DNA of 64,000 bases from Selaginella moellendorffii. Lineage: Eukaryota; Streptophyta; Lycopodiopsida; Selaginellales; Selaginellaceae. The stretch is from the NCBI RefSeq assembly GCF_000143415.4, contig NW_003314434.1, positions 104,008-168,007 on the forward strand, given 5' to 3'. A model generated the notes under the pieces. That model was given only the letters and a program-made list of their open reading frames with translations, was not told the DNA's origin and searched no databases. This document shows, piece by piece, positions 45,796-58,900 of the stretch (positions within the stretch are counted from its first letter, which is position 1; each line of letters opens with the position of its first letter). Position numbers and translations under genes: made by a program.

Positions 45796-46939
45796 TGTAG
45801 CGCACGTGGTTTTGACCCTTTATCCTATGGTGATTTACCATAGGATAACACCACGAAGCGGAACCTAAACCCTCTTTGTGCCACGTGACAGATGCCACGT
45901 GTCACATGCCACGTGTCCATGCCACGTGTCCACAGGAACCCGAGGTTCAGGGCCTTGGGCCACTGAACGAAGGAACGGTGCCAAACTCCTAAGCGTGACG
46001 CCAAGGAGTGATGGAACCGGACCACGGAGCAACTCCCGAGCATACAGCCCAAGGAGCGAAGGGACAGGGGCCTGGAGCGACTTGGAATAGTCCTAGAGCA
46101 ACCAGCATCCCAATGCCAGGACCAGCACGCAAAACGGAGCCAAACGGAGTCTGGCGCTATTTCGGCATACCGGTGGCCTAACGTGAGAGTATGGGTACTC
46201 CACCAGCTAGCATGGAATGGAACTTGGGCTTAGACCCAAGCCGGACGCAGAACAAGGACAGGCACGCAAGCGGGAGCTAGACTATGCCTCAGGTTGGTCG
46301 GCCATGCCCGACCTACCCCCTATCCCTACTATACATTTGGAACCCCCCATAGCCCCCCCCCCTTGAGGAACACACGCTTTGGGCTTTCACCCCAAGCCTC
46401 CCTTAGTATCTGGAGTTAGTCTCTGGGACAAGCTCGAAACTTACTAATTATGGAATGTCCCTAGATTGCGAATTTGGACACGGGACGAACACCATTGTGT
46501 TCAGGACGATCTCTACATTCCGTAGATATGCCAAATGAGCAAATCTGGACACTTTCCATAAATAGCATTTGGGACGAATTAAGACTAACATAAAGGGCAT
46601 GATAGCGAGGGTGTTTGGCAGACACGGTAAGCTATCATCTAGCGATGTTGAGGGACCAATCTCAATATCGCGGGGGTTCTTGATACTAGCAAGTGCAAGC
46701 CAATGACTCAAGTTTCTCAAACCAGGCCGAGTATGCTCAGCAAGAAACACATAGGGTTCCTACCTTATGTTTATCCAATCTAAGTGCATGGTCATTGACC
46801 AGTTTCTCAACTAGCTCAAGTGGGAAACTGATAACGGGTCCAGCAATACCGACCTCCTGCCGTCGTGGCAGTAAGGTAAGAGTGTCCGTAAGGACTAGCC
46901 GACAGGTAACTTTCGATACCCGAAGTCACATGCGCGACA
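45796..46939 (-). repeat. Left LTR (3' LTR of the minus-oriented element), 1144 bp
   Basis: It begins TGTAGCGCACG and ends GCGCGACA on the plus strand, so both ends are TG...CA. It is the same length as the right LTR and differs from it at about seven positions that I could find, all transitions. A cluster of CACGTG G-boxes lies at about 45800-45930. An 8-bp-arm hairpin (CCTATGGT...ACCATAGG) lies near 45826-45846. Confidence 0.9.
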
Positions 46940-46958
46940 CTCGCCCCCCCTTGGGAAG
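46940..46958 (-). other. Polypurine tract of the LARD-like element
   Basis: On the minus strand the 19 bases next to the 3' LTR read CTTCCCAAGGGGGGGCGAG, the expected plus-strand primer position. The plus-strand window shows the C-run at 46944-46950. Confidence 0.7.
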
Positions 46959-49900
46959 ATCGACGTCCTCGTCGATGCATACTCCAGTCTAGAATACCGC
47001 CAAGGAAACAACTCCATAAAAAGTTCACGGTACTCACACTATGTGAGAAATGCACCAACTTAAATGAGTTAGGGGGTAACCTCTTTGTCTAACGCGGATG
47101 CGCTACCAGCTCAGACACCTTCCGGCCGTCGCCGACAAGGAAATGACCAACGGAGTCAACCACCCCTGCTGCTCTGGGAGTCACCCAGCTTACAAAAGTG
47201 TGATACGCCCCTGCCCGCAGGGACATAGAGAGAGAAGCCAGAGGCCCCAACCCTCCTAAGCAAATAAACCAAACACGTCGGTAAGGTTTAGATAGACTAC
47301 TGTAAACAGGCAGTTAGAGTTGTTTACACGGTCACGCCCTTTCACAGAACAAGGAACATCGACAGAGAGGCGGGTTATGTGACCAGTCGACAGTAGCTAC
47401 CCCATGACTAGAGATTTCACCATGCACACGAAGTGCCGAAGCCAGTCTGCCTATACTGGCCCAAACTCAAAGATCAATATATATGGACATATCAAAGTCA
47501 TAGACAATGATATCTTAGAGATTTAATTATCAGTGAATAAAGCTTAGATTAGAACACAAAAGTATTCCAAGTAAGTTATCATCCGATAAACTAGTATTAC
47601 AGTATAGGAACCACCAAGATCATTATAATTGGTAAACATAGGAATCACCATCCAACAAAATTCAATAGCAAGTAGATCATCAAGGAAACGCAATGATGAA
47701 ACTTAACTATCGAAGATAGTAGACAGTAAGCCAACAACTTACTAGAGAGAACTCAAAGAACACAAAGTATCATTGACTAACAAGCACAATGCTCGCGAAT
47801 GTATCACCCAAAGGAAATAACATCCAAATCTATCAAAACTAACTCGAGCAACAATCAACAGAACAAAATGAATGTTGCAAAGCAAACAAACGCTTGTTCA
47901 TATTAACCATTACACTAGCCAATCCGAATAGATCCCAGCCAACAACACGAAGGAACTCAAGTTGCCTAAGCAAGTGTTAGCAACATCCTACGGATGTCTC
48001 AAACCCAAGAGACCAATCCAGAGCAAACCACAAAGAATATGTGGTATTGTGAAAAGCCATAAGCCATCAAAAAAGAACAACTAACCATCATGAAAGATCA
48101 TCAATCATCCCATCAATAAAGAGATGCAAAATCATCGTCTAAGAAGGAATCCACCATCCCGAAGAATAGCGAATCAATCTAGATCAACGATAATCAAGCA
48201 AAACCTCTGACAAAGATAATCAATTATCCCAGATGATAGTCAATCATCACCAATGATTGCTAGATGCAAATACTAACTTCAACATCGAAGCTAATGAGCC
48301 AAAAATGCCTTCCCCAACAACTTCTAACAAATGGAACAATGAGCACAAAACTCAAGAACCAAAAGCTCGAAGAAGCCTATAACTAAGTCTTGCCTAATAA
48401 TGATCACGAGTCTCATAGAAGCTAACTTCAATGCTAAAGAAGAAATCATGGTGCAACCCACAATATCTTCCTCAACACATCCATAAGCCAAACTTCATAA
48501 TGCCAAAGCTAATGAAGAGCATTTCTGCATCAATCCAAAAGCTAAGCATAACGAAGCTATGTTTAACAAGTGATCATCAAACGATCCTCCATGAATCCAT
48601 CTATAGCAAGACGTAACTCACTTCATAACAAGCTCAAAAAGAATCATTAATGATCGCTATATTCCGAACTCAAATCCAGCAAGGACTCAACATTCTAATA
48701 TCGATCACTAACTCTTCTTCCTCTTGTAGAGTTAGCATAATCCACGACTAAATCACTTTTCAAGGAAAAGCTAAAGCTCAATCCTCTACTAAATAATCTC
48801 GTCTAGAACACAACTAACTCAACTTGCCACTCAGTTCATTTGAACGTCAACACAGTTGCTAACTAGCAAATGCACAAATGCCAACAACACAAAGCTATAG
48901 CCAAATCATCAACACTATATTCATCAAGACTAATGAAACTCAATATCAATCCTTGGAAGGATATCTCATTTCACTCAGATCTCAATATCAACAATATCAA
49001 TGACAAGGCATCACTTCAATGCCATCAACATTAGGACAAAGCTAGAAGAAAGCTAGAGTGAATCACCACTCAAAACTTCCTAGCAACCAAGCTAACCACA
49101 GTCGAAGATACCTTAGTGTGTATCCAAGACCAACCCTTCAGCAATACTCAGTTTCAGATACACATCATCAAGGAGTGATTCACCACGTCCAAGACTCAAT
49201 GAAATCCAACACTACGGACTAGACGTAACCAAATGATATCGACAGAGGTAGAGTCGACAAGCCAACATGAAAAACTCATGTAAGTCTAACAACACGATCC
49301 TCCGCAACACCATCCGGTCAAGCAAGCCCACCACTGCTAAATCATCATCAAGCAAAGCAAGTGTCAACGGTCTTTTTGGCAAAGTCTATAAGTAATCACT
49401 AGTCGCAAAGCAACTAACAATCGCCCTTCAACTTGCCTTCACAAGACCCGAACACTAACTCATGTCATCAAGTTATATACTTATCTAGCATAAACATAAT
49501 ACCTCAAACATGAGATAAAAGTCCATGGACAAGCACAAACTAAATGACCACTTGAATCCAACTCAACCGTAATAAGCTCACTAAAACATTTAGCCACTAG
49601 CTCTGAGCATGCCTTGAAGAGGCTAGCTATGCATGATCAACACTCAGTCGAAACTAAAGTGAAGACCATGAGATGAACTCACATCGGTACACAACCTCCT
49701 CATAGACAAAGCTATAGTACGGGTACCAACATCTCAACCTCAAACAACTAAGTTGGACATCACCATCCTCAGCCAAGGCGCAGGGCCACCAAGACCAAGT
49801 CAAGATCAGTGAGAGCTCACTACTCTCGTAGAGTCTAACGTAATGCAAGGTGCAACCTGCCACCAAGCACAACGCTACAAAAGAAAGGTACAAGGGTCAC

Positions 49901-51913
49901 CCTTCTGAGAAAAGCGCAACAGCCACTTTTCTACACCAACTCCAGACTCTATCCAACTCAATTGCTTTAGCCCCAAAAGTTAGCATCCCTTTCGGGCCGC
50001 ATCATACAAACTACTTACTAAGATCTAAGCCAACCGAAGTCAACTCCAACCGCTTCACTAGTTTGTACTGGCTTTCGAAAATGGAATGGTTTTCGGACAA
50101 AATGATCAATAGATCAGCCATTGGAAAAGTCTAAGAAAATTTGTGGAAAATTTCCCATCCTATAGAAAGAATGACTCTCAGTCCAGGATTGCAAACTTTC
50201 AAGACTCAACCAACTTCCTCCTACCAACAACTTCACATAGGCTCACCTCAACACAGATTCTCATGATCCATCAATATGCTTAAGCATCGAACATCTTTGC
50301 CCATTTTTCCGACATCTAACTCCGACATCCGCAAAGTGCAAAATGAACATCCAAGGCTTGATCACGAAGACCACATCTTCGGATATCCACATTGCACTAG
50401 CACTCTTCTTCAACCACCTTCAAGATCCAATGTGAAGCCAAAACACTAACAAGAAAAATGACTTGGAAAATCAAGCTCTAAGGAAACTTCCTCATCACTT
50501 GAAATAACAATGCCACCTCCACTAACACAAGTGCTAGTGATGTCAATGCCCCAACTACACATCTTCTCCATCCAACAATCTACTCCAAGTGCTAACAGAT
50601 CAACCAACAAGCCATAGCAAATGAATGCTATAACCCTTTCCATCACCTAACAGGCAAACTCAAGGAAACAAGGTACCAACTTAAGCTTAGCATAATGGAC
50701 CACCATCGAGAATCCAGTCAAAGCTACTACAATGCTACTTCGTGCAAGTAGACTAGCTTCTCCATCAACCACTTTGGGGTTGATCATCATTTACCCAAGC
50801 AACTTCGTAAACGCATTACTCTTTATCACATGGATATGATATAAGCATCACAATGACTTGATCATCAATTGAGTAACGCAATGAGCAATGCCTATGTCAT
50901 TACTTCAAACGTTTATGTGAGTATCAAATGCCAACTCGATTCGACAAAATGCAACATAAATGCCACATTCCACAAATAGAGGTTTACGACACCCAACACC
51001 ACTAACTTTTGTTCACAACATGGACAAGCTCATGCCACTCTCTTTCCGACCAAACTCAACACTAATCCAACACCAAGCTACTCAAGGAGCAATAGCAAGG
51101 TTCCCTGGAAAAGAATTGAGCATTGCAACCCAAGTCTTCCAATAGCGAGCCTAGACAAAATGGTTTAGTGTTACACCACTATCCATCCCATAACTCACCA
51201 CTTGTAAGACCATCATTTCCAACATGCATCAAGGTAGGGACTCTTGATTGCATAATGTGAACACAAGCAATGAGTTAACACCTCGTTGCAAATCATTTCT
51301 CCAAGAAGAGAAAATGATTTACGTATTTGATCCTCCGTCCCCGATGACTCTCTTTTCGGTCTCATCTTTGACCAAACCTCAAGCTTGCTTTCCCACTGCC
51401 TTCAGCTCAATCGAAGAAAAGTTTATGAGAGAGCACGGCAATGATTACTTGAACCAATAGACTATTTCCTCCAGTCTTGATTGATCCACTTATAATCATG
51501 CCTAGGAAGGATCCACTAGTGCCGTGCTAAACAGCTACGAACCAGCCTATTTGCCAATCATAGTAAACCCAGGGAAAGTTTATTTTCACCCACGGTAAAT
51601 GGAACAACTCATGGAACCATCGATAGGCTAACATTAATCCTGCCAACTCAAAGTGCAACCTTGAGTTGCTAATGTGCCTCACTCACGAGCCCAAGCACAA
51701 ACTCGTGCTACTGGAACAACTCAAATCCATCTTATGAGCCCAAGAGCAAGCTCACATAATTACGGTACAAGAAGGTAACCGAATCCATACCCAAGGAACG
51801 ATTGCGAAGTCTTTGCACCCAAACGTGTACCCACTCGGATCATCGTTTTCATCTCTGCGTATGCAACGAGACTAGTTGCCCAATCTCATTGAATAGTACT
51901 CGCTGAGACTCAT

Positions 51914-51925
51914 CCTCTGATACCA
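51914..51925 (-). other. Primer-binding site of the LARD-like element
   Basis: On the minus strand TGGTATCAGAGG lies two bases inside the 5' LTR (51928-53071). It matches the complement of the 3' end of plant initiator Met-tRNA (TGGTATCAGAGC) in 11 of 12 bases. Confidence 0.8.
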
Positions 51926-51927
51926 AA

Positions 51928-53071
51928 TGTAGCGCACGTGGTTTTGACCCTTTATCCTATGGTGATTTACTATAGGATAACACCACGAAGCGGAACCTAA
52001 ACCCTCTTTGTGCCACGTGACAGATGCCACGTGTCACATGCCACGTGTCCATGCCACGTGTCCACAGGAACCCGAGGTTCAGGGCCTTGGGCCACTGAAC
52101 GAAGGAACGGTACCAAACTCCCAAGCGTGACGCCAAGGAGTGATGGAACCGGACCACGGAGCAACTCCCGAGCATACAGCCCAAGGAGCGAAGGGACAGG
52201 GGCCTGGAGCGACTTGGAACAGTCCTAGAGCAACCAGCATCCCAATGCCAGGACCAGCACGCAAAACGGAGCCAAACGGAGTCTGGCGCTATTTCGGCAT
52301 ACCGGTGGCCTAACGTGAGAGTATGGGTACTCCACCAGCTAGCATGGAATGGAACTTGGGCTTAGACCCAAGCCGGACGCAGAACAAGGACAGGCACGCA
52401 AGCGGGAGCTAGATTATGCCTCAGGTTGGTCGGCCATGCCCGACCTACCCCCTATCCCTACTATACATTTGGAACCCCCCATAGCCCCCCCCCCTTGAGG
52501 AACACACGCTTTGGGCTTTCACCCCAAGCCTCCCTTAGTATCTGGAGTTAGTCTCTGGGACAAGCTCGAAACTTACTAATTATGGAATGTCCCTAGATTG
52601 TGAATTTGGACACGGGACGAACACCATTGTGTTCAGGACGATCTCTACATTCCGTAGATATGCCAAATGAGCAAATCTGGACACTTTCCATAAATAGCAT
52701 TTGGGACGAATTAAGACTAACATAAAGGGCATGATAGCGAGGGTGTTTGGCAGACACGGTAAGCTATCATCTAGTGATGTTGAGGGACCAATCTCAATAT
52801 CGCGGGGGTTCTTGATACTAGCAAGTGCAAGCCAATGACTCAAGTTTCTCAAACCAGGCCGAGTATGCTCAGCAAGAAACACATAGGGTTCCTACCTTAT
52901 GTTTATCCAATCTAAGTGCATGGTCATTGACCAGTTTCTCAACTAGCTCAAGTGGGAAACTGATAACGGGTCCAGCAATACCGACCTCCTGCCGTCGTGG
53001 CAGTAAGGTAAGAGTGTCCGTAAGGACTAGCCGACAGGTAACTTTCGATACCCGAAGTCACATGCGCGACA
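51928..53071 (-). repeat. Right LTR (5' LTR of the minus-oriented element), 1144 bp
   Basis: Same sequence and length as 45796-46939 with about seven single-base differences. It ends GCGCGACA followed by the target duplication GTAGT at 53072-53076. In the element's own orientation the G-box cluster lies at the 3' end of the LTR. Confidence 0.9.
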
Positions 53072-53076
53072 GTAGT

Positions 53077-55919
53077 GTAATGCTCGTAAATATGCTACAA
53101 AAAGATGAAGACTCTCATCTTCACTTGCCTTCCCTTGCTTATCTGTAAGGCAACATTTTTCATATCGGCCACAAATCCATTGTATGTGAAATGAGATATG
53201 TTTATTTGTCGTCCAGTCTTGATAGCTTCCAATATATAGGCTTTTTTTTATGCTAACATTTTGCACAACTGTCTTCCCATCGATGATGGCACACAACACC
53301 TTAAGCCTAGCATGATAGTCGAGCTTCTAATAGGTGAAGTTACCTCCTTGTCCAGATGTGTAATTTGGGAGGATGTATTGTTCGCACATGCAATCCTTCT
53401 TGCTCATCATAATTATTTCACCTTTGTTGTCTAGGCAAAAAATCTAAACAAACTGGGTGAGTCCAAAGGGATAGACTCGCTTGTAGAAAATGGGTACTAC
53501 TTCTGCACAAACTTGATCCCTTACTTGATCAATATTTCTCCTTCGAGCGGCTCCACATAAACGAGTAACCCAAAAGCATTAAGCCAAAACTTGTTATAGA
53601 GAAAAAGCACAAAGCTCCCTAGACAACTTTACTTGGCCATAATATAACTCCTCGTTGCTAGATGAAATTTCCTTTATATACTCATTTAGCCTATGCATTT
53701 TTGCCATCCGTGGAGATTTGTAGGCATAACACTTGGCGTTAGGTGATCGAGATATGTAGTACAGTGCCAACAAAGGTGCTTAAGAGAAATCTTGTGTCAA
53801 CGCTACAAGAGTGGAGTCAATGGCTTGTGGCGGTGACGTGAAAACAAAATCACTCCACCCAATCAAGAGTGTGCTTGACCCAGTAGGCGGTGACGATGGC
53901 ATTTGCTCTTGCATGGCTCTAGGCAACATTTGAGCTGCTATACATTGCTTCAGAGCTAAGCCTAAAGTGTTAGCACATCTTGGCATAGGCATAGAGTGAG
54001 TGAGAGGGAAAAAGCAAGAGAAAAAAAGAAGTTCTTTAGTTGCCTCAAAATTACTTAAGTCTCCTTGCCTTATTACATTAGCTTGAAGTGTTGTTTTCTT
54101 ACTTTTTTTTGTTTTTTTATGCAAACATATTGTGGAAATCTTTTTCCTTGTTAGCCTAGTAATCTCTACTTATTAATCCTTGTGGTTTGTTGGTAGAGTT
54201 TACTGAATGGGGCAAGAAAAATGTAAGCATTACTTTTAGAATATTCACCCCTTCTTTTCTTTTCCTCTAAGTGTTGCATTGCTTGGAAAAAAAATTTATA
54301 GACCATATCAACAAGATTTAAAGGGAAGGCTTGCTCTAGAGAAAGAAATATTTGTCTAATGTATCCCTTGATTTCTTTCTTTGGAACTTCCCTATCAAAG
54401 AAAGCACTCAGATTTATAAGAGTTTCTTTAACATAAAGATGAATCTTTCCCAAGGGATATGTATTTTCCCTCTGTTCTAAATAAATAGATCCCTATTTGA
54501 GCTTATCAGAAAAAACTACTCCTTCTATCCAATTCCACTTATCTAACTCTATAAAGAGATAGAAAAGCTTGGAAATAAGATCTTGTGATCTTAATATCCC
54601 CTCCATCGATATTAAAAGTAAGTTTTATAAGATTTTATAATTGAAAAACCAATCTACCTTTCTATAGTTCTACAAAGTTTAATATCTCTTTGTAGAATTT
54701 TTCTAAGCTCTTATCCTTCACAGTTGGCCATCCTATCTGTGCATTTAGATAGCATCACGAATGAATCCTTATGAGGGCTTTATCCATGAGCTTCTCTATA
54801 ATTTTATACCCTAAGGTATAGATAATATTTATGCTTATATCTTCATGATATTTTCTTAAGCGGTTTAAATTTACTATTGCAATATCATCCCTATTTAAAG
54901 TGTGCATTTCAGCCGTTTCTAGAGCTAATATCTTAAACAAAATAAATAGACCATTTCATTTTCTCTCAAATTTATTTTTAAGAGCATCTATTTTGCCTTG
55001 ATACCAAAGGATCTTATCTCTTAGTTTAAGCTCACAAAAGATTTCAGTTGTTTATCATGCCTAACATTTGTGGCTTTTTAAATTGCATGTAAAGTCTAAA
55101 TTACTTTAAGGTTAAGCTCGTTTAAGTCTTCTATTTTGGCAAGTCTTTATTTAAGAGCTTTCTGACCATAAGTAAAATGAAATTATGTCATGCTTGTGAA
55201 TCCTTTATATACGGTCTTATAAACCCACAAAAGTTTTGTATTTTATGCCTTTGGCAAATGTCACAATTTTTGTAGAAAATTGCTGTATCTTAACAAAGCG
55301 TAGTGTAAAACACAAATTTTTCCCTTTCAATTTGTTAGCTTCCCTCATTTATCTGACCACCACAACCTTGGATTTAGTTAAATTCTTTTGCCAAGATTCC
55401 CATTTATTGTACCAGCTCCTACTTAGTCCTACTTGGTTTCAGCAACTCATTGCACGAACAATAGAGTGTTAGCCATCCATCCATGGATTCCCAAATTCTC
55501 TCTCAGTCCCTCTCCCCAAGTTAAACTGGATTTAAGCTCTATTTCGTTAAAGTGGGAATTGTCATTATCCCACTTGTAAAATAAGGTTTCCAAACCTTTA
55601 TATAGTATATAAATATAACAAAATTCAACTGCATTGAGGCACATGCCATTTTATTTTAAACAAGGAAATGTCTACTCAATCACTTCTCCTCCCCCTGCCA
55701 CTGCTTCACCTCTCTCTTCTCCTTGTCATCGTCGTCCAATTTCTTTCCATCCTTTTAATATTGGCTTAGTTGCTCCGAGTCTAGGTGGAGCCCAAGTCCC
55801 CATTCAATCTTTACTTTCCCATTATTAATAAAACAACTTCGTAGACTTCCAATAACATGCTGTAACACTTCTAGTATAATGCAAATCCTCTCAAAGAATT
55901 GTCTTTTAATATTAATACA
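53077..55919. other. AT-rich flank with decayed protein-like frames, no intact gene
   Basis: Minus-strand words such as NAFGLLVYVEPLEGEILIK (about 53520-53580) and GSYQDWTTNKHISFHIQW (about 53160-53230) look protein-like but are interrupted by stops. Together with 44780-45790 they may be an older element split by the LARD insertion. From 54000 on, only short AT-rich frames are seen. Confidence 0.4.
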
Positions 55920-55975
55920 ATGGCATGGAACCCCATGCCATAATAAGTTACATTTTTAAATAAATATATGCCATC

Positions 55976-58900
55976 TCAGACTGTTATTTTTTGCCTCCAA
56001 CGCCTATACAATAATCTTGGAATTTCATCACTCTCCACACTATCAGGATTTAAACCCAATAGTAATGCCATCTCTTCTCTAATACGTCCACGCTCATGTT
56101 CAGTGGTCGAAGAACCCATCCGGTTGAGCAGATTATGGAGATGCGGATAGTGCTTGGCTAGACAATATACATGCCATAAATGATGACTGGTGTCTGTCCG
56201 ATCAAATGGCTTCTGATATACCGTTCCATCTGCCATTTGGTTGATTTCTGCAGCCACCTCCTGGACTGGCCGGTTCTCTATCACCATCGCTCCAAGCCGT
56301 TTTGCAAGGTCCCCCAGAACATACGGTTTCTTCTCCCTAGTTTCCATACTGCAAGAGATGGGGTGCACTGCATATGTGTGCGTGTTCGCTGCAGTTTTAA
56401 TCGGCGAGTCATCGATGATGAGGATTTCACTTGAGCTAGCAGTCCGGTTCATCACTACAGCCTCTGGCTTGACGAAGATGGGCTTGCTACCCCTCACATG
56501 GACCATAGTCAAGCAATCCTCCTGCGTTAGGAGAAAGTCAAATGGTAATATTACTCGCGTCTGATCGTGCATCATCTGTAGCAACGTTAATGCATTGTGG
56601 CGCATCATGGATGTCCAAACTCCCAATTGCAAATTGAACCCGGCCCTCTGTTTTAAGTGTTGCATGGTCATTATTAGATCCCGCAGTTTCTCCCGTGTGA
56701 TTAATGTGAATCTGTCTCTTTTGACCAACTTGCGACCGCAAGCTTTGGAGGGTGCAATGACATTCGAGGACGAGCCACGCTCATGGGAGAAAAGGACACC
56801 GTTCAGATCAAAAACGATACAGTACCTTCGCCGTGACTCTGAAATGAAATGCGTCAGCATAAAAAATGGTACAAGTCAATTTTACCATCTACAATATTAG
56901 CGAATGTTGCTCCCGATGGTCGTTGAGAGGGTTTTGGTCGAGGAAACGTGAAGGGCGGAAATACTCTCCTCTGCAATGTGGGGTCAATCGCATCTGATGG
57001 TGTGTGGGCACATGCCATTTCAGCTGTAGACTCTGGTACAACTGGCTCAACAGTGGCATGGGGTGGTTCCGATGGCGTGTGATCACACGCCATTTCAGCT
57101 GGTGCCTCCATTGGCAAAGTGGACATGACCGAACAGGCAGCAGGGGCGGTGTAGGGAGGTTCCAACGGCGCGTAGTCAGACGATTGGGCACACGTTGAGT
57201 CCGTTGGAAATGAGGATACGACCGGCTCGGCGGCTGGGGCGGCCTCATGTGGGTCCAATGGCGCCTGGTCACCGTCAGTTGGATACGTGGACAAGATTGA
57301 CTCAGTGGTATGGGCAGCATCAAGTGGAGCGTGGTCAGCTTGCTTGGCGTTGATATGGATAGTAGCCTCCACCAGCTCTGATGACTCTTGCAGCCAAGTA
57401 GAGTCCACTAGCGGATCCATATGCATGTCCAAATATCTCCCTTCGATTGAGATGGTATCCTCCCGTGCTACTAAAAACAAACTCATTAGCACATTGAATC
57501 GACTATACTGTATTTACCATCAACTGCTATTGAGGAACTAGGACCGATATCACTTGAGCGCACTGCTGATTCTGAAGGATTGGACATACGTTTCGACCCT
57601 TGCTTGGCACTATCCTTCCTCGACACTAAAGGCTAGAGTTTGTAAATTCAACTGAATAATCTCTACTTACCATTTGCTCTGCAACCTACATGGACAATGT
57701 TAGAAATGGTAAAAGGTTAGGAATGGATGTATTATTATTTACCTGATGGTTTGTCTTGTATGACCTTCCTCCGCCGCTCTTTGGCCACCTCAGGCTGGCC
57801 ATCGTCGTCATCATCGTCGTCGTCGTTATTGTGATCGTCACCATTGTGAGGACCATCCAAGTCCTCTTCGTCCTCCTCTTCTTCGTCCTCCTCTTCTTTG
57901 TCCTCCTCTTCGTCCTTCTGCTCTTCCTGCTCATTATCTTTCTCTGGCTCCTCATCCCCCTCCTGCATTTCTTCCATAGGCTGCTCAGGCTGGATGGCTT
58001 GTTCTTCCAGGACCATCTTGGGAAAATCATCTGGCCAAGTCTCCATCTCAAAATACAAGACATCCATAGCCTGTTTTAGTGCGTGACCTAGGACCGTATC
58101 CTCACCCGACTGTCTTAACATGGTTTCTGCACGTTCTTGCACCCTTCGAAGACGACAAGATGAGAAAAACGTGGCCCTGCCTTGAAAAGCTTCCCTCATC
58201 CATTGTACCTCTCCATTGAGATTGGGGAAGGAGAGTCCGCCATAGGAATCTGAGTCATGAGGTGGTGACTGTCTGCTTTCACTCAGCCCTTGATCTGCAA
58301 TGAATGGCATGAGCACACACGCCATAACCGCGAGGCATTACCTATCATCTTTTCGTTGCCCTTCTTCCTTTTCGAATCAAACGCCTCTGATCTCGACGAC
58401 TGTCCAACGTGCTTTCGCTTTTTATGACCACTGTCAGTTTGAGCTTCGCTGGTGCTTTCCTGTTTTGCCTTTGAAGAAGTTTCTCCTGCAAGGAATGGCA
58501 TGAGACCACACGCCATTGCAAATATAATTTGTACCTCCTTTTTTCCTATTGCTTTTCTGTTTGTCCTTCTTCGATGCGCCACCAGTGCGCTTTTCAGTCC
58601 TCGTGTCTGAATATTCACAACGATCTATAATCAAAATGGTGTGAGGCCTCACGTGACCTTACCTTGTGCAGGTTGTGAGCTCGGCCCAACATGGGTATCT
58701 TCAACAGTAGCTGTTAACGCCGTTTCAGCATCTGGGGGTGGCCACGCTCCTGCATACAGAGCTTGTGAGATAACATTTAAACTTAAAGTGCGTACTCACC
58801 AGGTTCGCAGAGAAGATACTGTTTTTCTTTGGCAACTGTAATTATATGCTCCATTGAAGTCACCTCTTCAATGGAGTTTGTCACCGCAACACACGGGACA

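Larger units (their letters stand above)
45796..53071 (-). mobile_element. Young LTR retrotransposon without visible gag-pol (LARD-like), 7276 bp
   Basis: Two 1144-bp LTRs flank a ~5-kb interior. Orientation is minus: next to the right LTR the reverse strand reads TGGTATCAGAGG (51925-51914), an initiator-Met-tRNA primer site, and next to the left LTR it has a G-rich polypurine tract (46958-46940). A GTAGT duplication flanks the element. The interior is A/C-rich on the plus strand, with no frame longer than about 100 codons and no Gag, protease, RT or integrase motif that I can see. It therefore looks like a non-autonomous large retrotransposon derivative. The few LTR differences (about 0.6 percent) imply a recent insertion. 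Confidence 0.88.

Noticed and set aside
45825-46052. Repeated 75-codon ORFs inside both LTRs (also 51957-52184), and 100-codon pairs at 46448 and 52580
   Set aside because: They recur only because the LTRs are repeated; no retroviral or cellular motif and no reason to think them translated.
47060-51900. Hidden gag-pol in the LARD interior
   Set aside because: I scanned both strands for protease, RT (YxDD-like) and integrase motifs in the frames available and found only short random frames.
58304-58325. Reading the palindromes as a CRISPR-like array
   Set aside because: Spacing is irregular, most copies fall at intron 3' ends, the host is a plant, and there are no cas genes or uniform spacers.
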